Below, piece after piece: positions 8,531 through 15,381 of a stretch of 52,614 bases of DNA. Within the stretch, counting starts at the first letter, position 1. Every line of letters begins with the position of its first letter. The position numbers and the translations under genes were made by a program. The DNA lies in assembly GCA_937915785.1 (NCBI GenBank), contig CALGGY010000069.1:1-52614 (forward strand). Reading direction: 5' to 3'. The notes under the pieces are model-generated. The model made no database searches, was not told the DNA's origin, and saw only the letters and a list, made by a program, of their open reading frames with translations. The DNA comes from an uncultured Bacteroidales bacterium. GTDB taxonomy: Bacteria > Bacteroidota > Bacteroidia > Bacteroidales > P3.

Positions 8531-10864
8531 ATGAAAAGGATTTTTCTTTCTGTGCTGTTGCTGATGGCGCTTGTGCCGGCATTACAACTGACGGCCCAAA
8601 CTGCCGACTCGGTGGATGTGTTGCATTACAACATCTGCCTCGACATAAACCATGCTGTGCCACAGGCTTTTGTAGGGTATACCGATGTGGACGTGCGTCT
8701 GCTGCGTGTGGTGCCCAGTTTTACCCTCGACTTGCAGGCCGCGACGGTGGATTCCGTAAAGGTGAACGGCATTGGCCAGACCGTGGCCTACAACAACAGC
8801 CGCTACGTTTCGCTGAACGTCCCTTCCACGGCACAAGCGGGCGACACCCTTAAAGTCTGTGTCTTTTATCATAGCACTGGCTACGTGGAAAACTATGGCA
8901 TGGGCGGTTTTCATTTCAACGGCAACATAATATACAACCTTGGTGCCGTTTTCGACGAGTCGCCGCATAGCTTTGGCCGTGCGTGGTTCCCGTGCAGGGA
9001 CAATTTCTACGACAAGTCCACCTACCGCTACGCCATCACCGTGGAGCGCGGATGGGAGGCCACCTGCAGCGGTGTGTTCGATTCGGTGAGCGCATACGCC
9101 GCCGATAGCAGCCGCACTTTCCACTACAGTGTAAACCAGCCCATATCCAGCTACCTTTCGTCGGTAACGGTGGGCAATTTCCAGTTGGTTTCCAAACAGT
9201 TGCGCAGTGTTTACGGCACCTATCCTCTGAGTGTGCGCTACCTTTCGGGCGACAGTACAACGGTGGCCAACACCTTTGCCCTGCTCGACACCGTGGTGCC
9301 TATGTTTGAGCGCTGTTTCGGCCCCTACCGCTGGCAGCGTGTGGGATATGTGGGCACTCCGCGTGGCTCCATGGAGCATGTGGCAAACATATCGCTGATA
9401 GGACAATGCATCTCCGACCGCAGCACCACCTGCCAGATGGTGGTTTGCCACGAATTGGCGCACTCGTGGTTCGGCAACCTTGTTACTTGCTCGTCGCAGA
9501 AGGACATGTGGTTCAACGAGGGAGGGGCATCGTTTTGCGAGGAGGTGGCCATGCAAGCCGCTTTTGGCCGCGATGCCGCAAATGATTACTATCAGGCCAA
9601 TCTTGAAAAGGTGATACGCACAATGCACCATACCGACGGCAGCTATCTTCCGGTGGCCAACATTCCCGACAATCTTACCTACTCCGGCACGGTGTACAAC
9701 AAAGGTGCTACAGTATGGCACTCGTTGCGCGGATATATGGGCGACTCGCTGTTCTACGCCTCCGTTAGGCGACTGTTTGCAAGCAACGCTTTCGGCAGCC
9801 TCAGCTCGGTGCAGATACGCGACTCGCTGAGCCTTTACTCCGGCGTCAACCTCGATGATTTCTTTGCTTTTCATGTGCTGGGCCCAGGTTTCACCCATTT
9901 CTCCATTGACTCGCTGCGCACCAACGGCAACAGTGCCACGGTGTACGTGCGCCAACGGCTGCTGGGGGCTTCGCAATATGCCAACGGCAACCGTGTGCCG
10001 GTAACCTTTTTCTCGAGCACATGGGACAGCGTTACCAAAATAGTGGCTTTCAACGGACAATACGCAAGGCAGACTTTTGCCCTGCCTTTCGAGGCAAAAT
10101 TTGCCATCGTGGATTTCCACAACACCCTCTCCGATGCCGTTACCACTGGCTGCGACATCATTGCCACCCCCGGCCAGCGACAATATGCAAGTGCCTATTT
10201 CTACGAACAAAACCTGTCGGTACGCGACAGCAATTTCCTCCATGTGTCGCACCATTGGGTGAGCCCCGATGCCATGAAAGACCCCGACACCGCTGTAAAA
10301 CGCATGGCACACCGCTATTGGACTGTTTCGGGCGACATCCGCAACCGCCTTACAGGAAAGTTTTTCTTCAGCCGTCATATCTCAGCCACAGCGGCCTATG
10401 CTTTCCTCGATGACAATTTCTTCGAGAACACCGCTTCCGTCGATTCCATTGTGCTGCTTTACCGCACCGATCCGAGCGATGACTGGCACTATCTGCCGTC
10501 GAATAGGGAAGGCTCGCGCACCCAGGGCTACCTCTCCGTTTATCCGCTGAAAACTGGCGAATACACCCTTGCCATTGCTGACACGGCAAACATACGTGTG
10601 GGTATGGCAAGTCCCACTGCCGGCACTGATGCAAAAATAAGGCTTATGCCAAATCCCACTAGCGGAAAAGTGGTTGTGCAACTGCCCGAAAACATTTCTG
10701 GCGGCACCCTTTATGTGATTGACGCTACTGGAAAAACTGCGCTGAAAATCAGTAATATAAAAACCGTTGAAACGATAAGCACCACACGTTTGCCCAAAGG
10801 GACATACACTGTGCGGGTGCAGGCTGGCGGACAGCTGTTTTCCGACAAACTTATTGTAAAATAA
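8531..10864 (+). CDS. M1-family metallopeptidase with T9SS sorting domain
   Basis: This encodes 777 aa. A signal peptide (MKRIFLSVLLLMALVPALQL) is followed by the beta-sandwich and catalytic domain of M1 aminopeptidases. The zinc site is intact: VVCHELAHSWFGNL (HExxH near residue 307) with the third ligand and NEGGASF downstream. The substrate-binding G-x-M-E-N loop is altered to RGSMEHV, so aminopeptidase specificity is uncertain. The last 75 or so residues form a type A T9SS C-terminal domain (LMPNPTSGKVVV, then LPKGTYTVRVQAGG), which predicts secretion across the outer membrane and cell-surface attachment. Unusually, it is embedded in a run of cytoplasmic housekeeping genes, 3 nt after the S41 protease and 6 nt before aspartate kinase. 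Confidence 0.92.
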   Translation: MKRIFLSVLLLMALVPALQLTAQTADSVDVLHYNICLDINHAVPQAFVGYTDVDVRLLRVVPSFTLDLQAATVDSVKVNGIGQTVAYNNSRYVSLNVPSTAQAGDTLKVCVFYHSTGYVENYGMGGFHFNGNIIYNLGAVFDESPHSFGRAWFPCRDNFYDKSTYRYAITVERGWEATCSGVFDSVSAYAADSSRTFHYSVNQPISSYLSSVTVGNFQLVSKQLRSVYGTYPLSVRYLSGDSTTVANTFALLDTVVPMFERCFGPYRWQRVGYVGTPRGSMEHVANISLIGQCISDRSTTCQMVVCHELAHSWFGNLVTCSSQKDMWFNEGGASFCEEVAMQAAFGRDAANDYYQANLEKVIRTMHHTDGSYLPVANIPDNLTYSGTVYNKGATVWHSLRGYMGDSLFYASVRRLFASNAFGSLSSVQIRDSLSLYSGVNLDDFFAFHVLGPGFTHFSIDSLRTNGNSATVYVRQRLLGASQYANGNRVPVTFFSSTWDSVTKIVAFNGQYARQTFALPFEAKFAIVDFHNTLSDAVTTGCDIIATPGQRQYASAYFYEQNLSVRDSNFLHVSHHWVSPDAMKDPDTAVKRMAHRYWTVSGDIRNRLTGKFFFSRHISATAAYAFLDDNFFENTASVDSIVLLYRTDPSDDWHYLPSNREGSRTQGYLSVYPLKTGEYTLAIADTANIRVGMASPTAGTDAKIRLMPNPTSGKVVVQLPENISGGTLYVIDATGKTALKISNIKTVETISTTRLPKGTYTVRVQAGGQLFSDKLIVK

Positions 10865-10870
10865 CAAATT

Positions 10871-12139
10871 ATGAACGTTTTTAAATTTGGTGGAGCCTCT
10901 GTAAATAGCGCCCAAGCCGTGGAAAACATGGCCGGCATTGTGCAAAAGCACTACGGAGAGCCCCTGCTGGTGGTGGTCTCTGCTATGGGCAAAACCACCA
11001 ACCTGTTGGAAAAACTTGTGCCGCACAACAACGAGCCACCGGACGGATTTAATGACAATTTAGGACAGCTGGTGCAATACCACACCCAAATTGTGAACCA
11101 GCTTTTTGGCGATGCCTCGAAACCGGTGCTGGCCAAGCTCAACCGCATTTTCGACCAGATAAACGACCGCATTCGAAACGCCTCGTTCGACTACAATTTC
11201 AACTACGACCAGATTGTGTCGTTCGGCGAACTGATGTCCACCACCATTGTAAGCGAATACCTTAATTTTAAAAACATGAAAAACAGATGGTTGGATGTGC
11301 GAACGGTGATCAAGACCGACGACCATTACCGCGAAGGGAAAATAGACTGGCCGCTGACGCTAAGTGCCGCCGACCGCCTGCTGAAACCCTTGTTCAACGA
11401 ATATAAGATGGTAGTAACGCAGGGGTTTATTGCTGGTTCGGCAATGGGTGCCACCACCACGCTGGGACGTGAAGGTTCCGATTATTCCGCCTCGGTGCTG
11501 TCGTTCTGCCTCGACGCCGAACGGATGACCATCTGGAAAGACGTGCCGGGGTTCCTCAACGCTGACCCAAAATTCTTCAGCCAGACGGTGAAAATAGAAC
11601 GCATACCCTACAACGAAGCCATCGAGCTCACTTACTTCGGGGCATCGGTGATACACCCAAAAACCCTTAAACCGCTGCAAAACAAACATATACCGCTACT
11701 TGTAAAATCTTTCATCACACCCGACGAGGATGGCTCCACCATCGGCGATTTCAAAACCATCAAGCCGCGAACTCCTCTTTACATCTTCAAAAACAACCAG
11801 ATACTGCTTTCCATACTGCCCAAAGATTTTTCGTTTATTGCCGAGGACAACCTTCAGTCCATTTTTGGATCATTTGCACAAACGGGATTGAAAATCAATA
11901 TGATGCAGAATTCGGCCTTGAGTTTCTCCGTATGTCTCGACAACAACGACATGATTTTTGAAAAACTGATACCCTTGCTGAAAAAGTCGTTTAAAGTTAG
12001 GTACAATATTGGTTTACAGCTTATTACCATACGTTATTACAACAGCTACATAATAAATTCCATTGTTTGCCAACGCCGCATATTGCTCGAGCAACGCAGT
12101 CGCTCCACAGTGCAGATTCTTGTCGAAAATGCCGATTAA
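10871..12139 (+). CDS. lysC: Aspartate kinase, monofunctional
   Basis: This 422-aa enzyme phosphorylates aspartate, the first step toward lysine, threonine, methionine and diaminopimelate. It starts with the signature MNVFKFGGASVNSAQAV. It has VSAMGKTTNLLE, SFGELMSTTI, the nucleotide-site GREGSDYSASVLS and the conserved ELTYFGASVIHPKTL. The C-terminal 130 residues contain ACT-type regulatory segments (LLSILPKDFSFIAEDNLQSI and ALSFSVCLDNND), so end-product feedback is plausible. There is no fused homoserine dehydrogenase. The gene starts 6 nt after the M1 peptidase stop and is followed 12 nt later by ispG. Bacteroidetes often carry several aspartokinases, so the gene symbol is tentative. Confidence 0.93.
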   Translation: MNVFKFGGASVNSAQAVENMAGIVQKHYGEPLLVVVSAMGKTTNLLEKLVPHNNEPPDGFNDNLGQLVQYHTQIVNQLFGDASKPVLAKLNRIFDQINDRIRNASFDYNFNYDQIVSFGELMSTTIVSEYLNFKNMKNRWLDVRTVIKTDDHYREGKIDWPLTLSAADRLLKPLFNEYKMVVTQGFIAGSAMGATTTLGREGSDYSASVLSFCLDAERMTIWKDVPGFLNADPKFFSQTVKIERIPYNEAIELTYFGASVIHPKTLKPLQNKHIPLLVKSFITPDEDGSTIGDFKTIKPRTPLYIFKNNQILLSILPKDFSFIAEDNLQSIFGSFAQTGLKINMMQNSALSFSVCLDNNDMIFEKLIPLLKKSFKVRYNIGLQLITIRYYNSYIINSIVCQRRILLEQRSRSTVQILVENAD

Positions 12140-12151
12140 ACCTTTGTGCCA

Positions 12152-13513
12152 ATGATTTACAAAAGTAGCGAAATACAGATAGGCACCCTTGCCCTTGGCG
12201 GTGACAACCCGGTGCGAATACAGAGCATGACCAACACCGACACCATGGACACCCGTGCCACCGTGGATCAGACCATGGCTTTGGCCGACGCCGGTTGCGA
12301 GATGGTGCGTATCACCGCCCCCGATGTGCGGGCCGCCGAAAATCTATACAACATAAAAAACGAGCTCGTCCGCCGCGGCTACACTCTCCCTCTTGTGGCC
12401 GACATACATTTCACACCCCGTGCCGCCGAAGTGGCCGCCACCATTGTGGAAAAGGTGCGCATAAACCCCGGCAACTACGTGGACCGCAACACCGGCAAGA
12501 CCTCTTTCACCGACCAAGAGTACGCCGACGAGCTGAGCCGCATTCAGGAACGTATGGCCGCACTGGTGGAGATTTGCAAACGCTACGGCACAGCCATGCG
12601 CATTGGCGTAAACCACGGCTCCCTTTCGGAACGCATAATGAGCCGCTTTGGCGACACCCCGTTTGGCATGGCTACCTCGGCAGTGGAGTTTGCACAGATT
12701 TGCCGCAATTTGGACTTTCACAAGCTGGTGTTTTCCATGAAAGCCAGCAACGTTAAGGTGATGGTATATTCCACCCGTCTGCTGGTGCAGAAAATGTTGC
12801 AAAACGGCATGAGCTACCCCGTTCATTTAGGCGTTACCGAGGCCGGCGACGCCGAGCAGGGACGCATAAAATCGGCAGCGGGCATTGGCACACTGCTTTT
12901 GGACGGCATTGGCGACACATTGAGGGTTTCGCTTACCGAAAGTCCCGTGGCGGAAATACCTGTGGCTAAGGATATTGTAGAGCGTCTTCCGCGCAAAAGC
13001 GTTGACGAAGATGCTATTATGGCACTGAAGACATCATTCGAGCCTTGTGGCTATAACCGCAAAATGGCACCGCATTACGCCAACGACAAGGAATACAGCA
13101 TATTCGGTGCCGCCGAGCTGGGACGCATGCTCATCGACGGACAGATAGCCGAAATCGACGACAATTCGGCCATAGCACAGGATATAATGCAGAGCGTGGG
13201 CGCCAAAATTTTTAAGGCTGAATATATTTCGTGCCCTTCGTGCGGACGCACACAGTACGACATTCAGCAGGCTTTGCAGGAGATAAAACGGCATACCGCG
13301 CACCTTAAAGGCATCAAAATTGGTGTGATGGGATGTATTGTTAACGGTCCTGGCGAGATGGCCGACGCACACTATGGCTACGTGGGTAGCGGCAAAGGCA
13401 AGATAACGCTATACAAAGGCCGCGAGGTGGTGTGTCGTAACATAGACCAGCGCGATGCCGTGGAACGCCTTGTGCAGCTTATCAAAGACAATGGCGACTG
13501 GATTGACAATTAG
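12152..13513 (+). CDS. ispG: 4-hydroxy-3-methylbut-2-enyl-diphosphate synthase, shortened three-domain type
   Basis: This encodes 453 aa from ATG 12152; a GTG at 12146 would add two residues. IspG converts methylerythritol cyclodiphosphate to HMBPP in the MEP isoprenoid pathway using a 4Fe-4S cluster. The TIM barrel has VRIQSMTNTDT, VRINPGNY, GVNHGSLSERIMSRFGDT and HLGVTEAGDAEQGRIKSA. The cluster ligands are in CPSCGRTQ and GVMGCIVNGPGE. The barrel wording matches the plant/Bacteroidetes/Chlamydia three-domain enzymes (about 600 aa or more), yet only some 75 residues lie between the barrel and the CPSC motif, where a full A* domain would be much longer. It is the last gene of the manC operon. 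Confidence 0.95.
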   Translation: MIYKSSEIQIGTLALGGDNPVRIQSMTNTDTMDTRATVDQTMALADAGCEMVRITAPDVRAAENLYNIKNELVRRGYTLPLVADIHFTPRAAEVAATIVEKVRINPGNYVDRNTGKTSFTDQEYADELSRIQERMAALVEICKRYGTAMRIGVNHGSLSERIMSRFGDTPFGMATSAVEFAQICRNLDFHKLVFSMKASNVKVMVYSTRLLVQKMLQNGMSYPVHLGVTEAGDAEQGRIKSAAGIGTLLLDGIGDTLRVSLTESPVAEIPVAKDIVERLPRKSVDEDAIMALKTSFEPCGYNRKMAPHYANDKEYSIFGAAELGRMLIDGQIAEIDDNSAIAQDIMQSVGAKIFKAEYISCPSCGRTQYDIQQALQEIKRHTAHLKGIKIGVMGCIVNGPGEMADAHYGYVGSGKGKITLYKGREVVCRNIDQRDAVERLVQLIKDNGDWIDN

Positions 13514-13595
13514 TAATTTGTTTGCAATTTGTTAGTATCAGCTATAATTCAATACTGACTAAAGACTTTCGACTAATGAAATGGCCTCCGGCCGA

Positions 13596-14648
13596 CTACA
13601 CTCCTCTCAATGTGCGGTAATGGCACAGGGTTATCTCACCAGAGTCGGGGTGGTGCAGGTGCATGGCGCCGCCAAGACAGTTTTTGTACTTCTTGCATTG
13701 GGCACATTGTCCCATCTTGGTCCAACTGCGGTCGCGGAAAGGCTCGAAACGGTTTTCCCACACATCCAGCAGGTTATCCGTGTAGATATTGCCTTGCACA
13801 AAACCGCGGTCGATGTTGGGGCAGGCCGATATAGAGCCGTCTATCAGTACCGAGCCTATGGTGATGCCGGCGCGGCAGAAAAAGTACCAGTCTCGCACCT
13901 TGCGTTCGTAGGGTCCCGTGTATGCCTCGCAGCTGAAAGTGGCGTTGATACGTCCTTCCTTGCGTGTGGCTACGATAAAATCCATGAGCTGCCGCATCTC
14001 GTTGCCGTTGAGTTGAAGGGCGTTGTCGGTGGCGGCACGGCCAATGGGTGCTATGGTGAAAAAACGCCATTGCTTCACGCCGTGTTCGATAAGCATCTGT
14101 TTCATTTCGGGCAGCTGGTCAAGGTTCATAGGGCTAACGCAGGTAACCACATCGTAGGTTAGGTTGCGTTTTTCGTTGGCTATCAGCGTAATGGCATTTA
14201 TGGCGTGGTCGAAACTGCCTTGCCGTTTGCGGAACTGGTCGTGGGTTTGGCGCAGTCCGTCAAGGCTTATGGTTATGGTACACATGCCAGTATCCATAAG
14301 GCGGCGGTGCATTGCTTCGTTGTAGGCGAAGCCGTTGCTTACAATGCCCCATGGAAAACCGTGCTGGCGCAACGTTCGGCCGCATTCGGCGAGGTCGGGA
14401 CGTAACAACGGCTCGCCGCCGGTGATGACAACGAGTATTGAATTGCGTTTGAAACGTTTTTCGAGAGGCTCTATTGCTTTCAGGAAATCGCCGAATGGCA
14501 TGTCGGGCTGCAGGGCCGAGGCTGTGCAGTCGGAGCCGCAGTGCCGGCAATTGAGGTTGCAGCGCTGGGTGCATTCCCAAAACAGGTAGTTCAGCTCGTG
14601 CAGCTGCGTTTCCTTGCGGCGGAAATAGTTGTGAAAACGCTGCAACAT
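13596..14648 (-). CDS. Radical SAM protein of the rSAM/lipoprotein system type
   Basis: This 350-aa radical SAM enzyme has the 4Fe-4S motif CTQRCNLNCRHCG (CxxxCxxC region near residues 27-38), followed by VVITGGEPLLRPDL and VSNGFAYNE, the SAM-binding core. A SPASM-like C-terminus carries auxiliary-cluster cysteines: CRAGITIGS, SACPNIDRGF, GQCAQCKKYKNCLGGAMHL and a final LCHYRT. This pattern resembles the Bacteroidetes radical SAM family paired with a small lipoprotein. The expected partner, a 73-aa lipoprotein, sits 9 nt upstream in the same operon, and nrdG and nrdD precede both. The likely job is post-translational modification of that lipoprotein, but this is inferred. The chemistry is unknown to me. 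Confidence 0.85.
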   Translation of the reverse strand: MLQRFHNYFRRKETQLHELNYLFWECTQRCNLNCRHCGSDCTASALQPDMPFGDFLKAIEPLEKRFKRNSILVVITGGEPLLRPDLAECGRTLRQHGFPWGIVSNGFAYNEAMHRRLMDTGMCTITISLDGLRQTHDQFRKRQGSFDHAINAITLIANEKRNLTYDVVTCVSPMNLDQLPEMKQMLIEHGVKQWRFFTIAPIGRAATDNALQLNGNEMRQLMDFIVATRKEGRINATFSCEAYTGPYERKVRDWYFFCRAGITIGSVLIDGSISACPNIDRGFVQGNIYTDNLLDVWENRFEPFRDRSWTKMGQCAQCKKYKNCLGGAMHLHHPDSGEITLCHYRTLRGV

Positions 14649-14657
14649 GGCCTTTTG

Positions 14658-14879
14658 TTATTCGGCCACGGCTACTGTTTCCGTAGCTTCGATGTTTTCG
14701 GCAGTTTCTGCGTTTTCGGCCACGGCGTTTTCGTCTTCCGCCACAGCCTCAAGGTCGACAAGGGTGTCGTCGTCGCAACGGTTCTGCACTGGGGTTCCGT
14801 AGCAGGCCTGCATCATAAACATGGCACTGGTTATGGCCGATGCGGCCAGCACTTTGCGTAAAATTTTGTAGGTTTTCAT
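14658..14879 (-). CDS. Small lipoprotein, putative substrate of the adjacent radical SAM enzyme
   Basis: This 73-aa protein starts at ATG 14879, 7 nt after the nrdG stop; the longer open frame overlaps nrdG and has no signal peptide at its start. Residues 1-25 are a lipoprotein signal peptide (KILRKVLAASAITSAM, then MMQAC), giving lipidation at Cys26. The mature protein is only 48 residues: it starts CYGTPVQNRC, has one further cysteine (Cys35), and ends in a strongly acidic low-complexity tail made of repeated AVAE/ENAE-like units. CYGTP after the lipobox resembles the small lipoproteins encoded beside this radical SAM family. It probably faces the periplasm or cell surface. The acidic tail is unlike the longer members I recall. 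Confidence 0.75.
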   Translation of the reverse strand: MKTYKILRKVLAASAITSAMFMMQACYGTPVQNRCDDDTLVDLEAVAEDENAVAENAETAENIEATETVAVAE

Positions 14880-14886
14880 TTTTCGA

Positions 14887-15381
14887 TTAGTGTTCTTTTC
14901 TATGTTGTGATATAATTCTTTTTTTCTGGAAAAAGTTGGTGATGTTCTCCTTGCGTCCGTCGGCAAGTATTTTCAACATTCGTTGGTTGGTTGTTGGCGA
15001 GCTCAGGGGACCGCATTTTTCATCGTAGCGGCCTGTTTTCACGTAGTCGAAGTTGCAGATGTCGATAACCGGCGGTATCTCTTCTTTGCCGGAGTACCAT
15101 GCCACTTTCAGTTTTGGGAAGGCGTTTTTTACGTGCTTTGCCAGTTTTTCCACTTCGGCAGGGGCTTGGTCGCCGCCCATGAAACATACGCAGGTTATGC
15201 CGTCGTTTTTGTGAATGAGTTTATCTAATATATTGTTGTTGAGTTCGTTGCCCACATCGTTCCATAGGTAGGGGCTATGGCATCCCAAGCAGTGGTTGGG
15301 ACAGTTGGAGATGTTGATGGCCAGTGTTACGTGGTCGGGCACCTCCTGAAAAACTACGTCGTGGTTGGCAAATTTCAGCAT
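14887..15381 (-). CDS. nrdG: Anaerobic ribonucleotide reductase activating protein
   Basis: This 164-aa radical SAM activase generates the glycyl radical in NrdD. The cluster motif is NCPNHCLGCHSPYLW (CxxxCxxC) near residue 27, followed by VCFMGGDQAPAEVEKLA. I chose ATG 15381 because it overlaps the nrdD stop in an ATGCTGA arrangement, the usual sign of translational coupling, and because the longer open frame on this strand is only an out-of-frame reading of nrdD. The protein continues through YSGKEEIPPVIDICNFDYVKTG, expected for this family. The lipoprotein gene starts 7 nt downstream. Confidence 0.93.
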   Translation of the reverse strand: MLKFANHDVVFQEVPDHVTLAINISNCPNHCLGCHSPYLWNDVGNELNNNILDKLIHKNDGITCVCFMGGDQAPAEVEKLAKHVKNAFPKLKVAWYSGKEEIPPVIDICNFDYVKTGRYDEKCGPLSSPTTNQRMLKILADGRKENITNFFQKKRIISQHRKEH

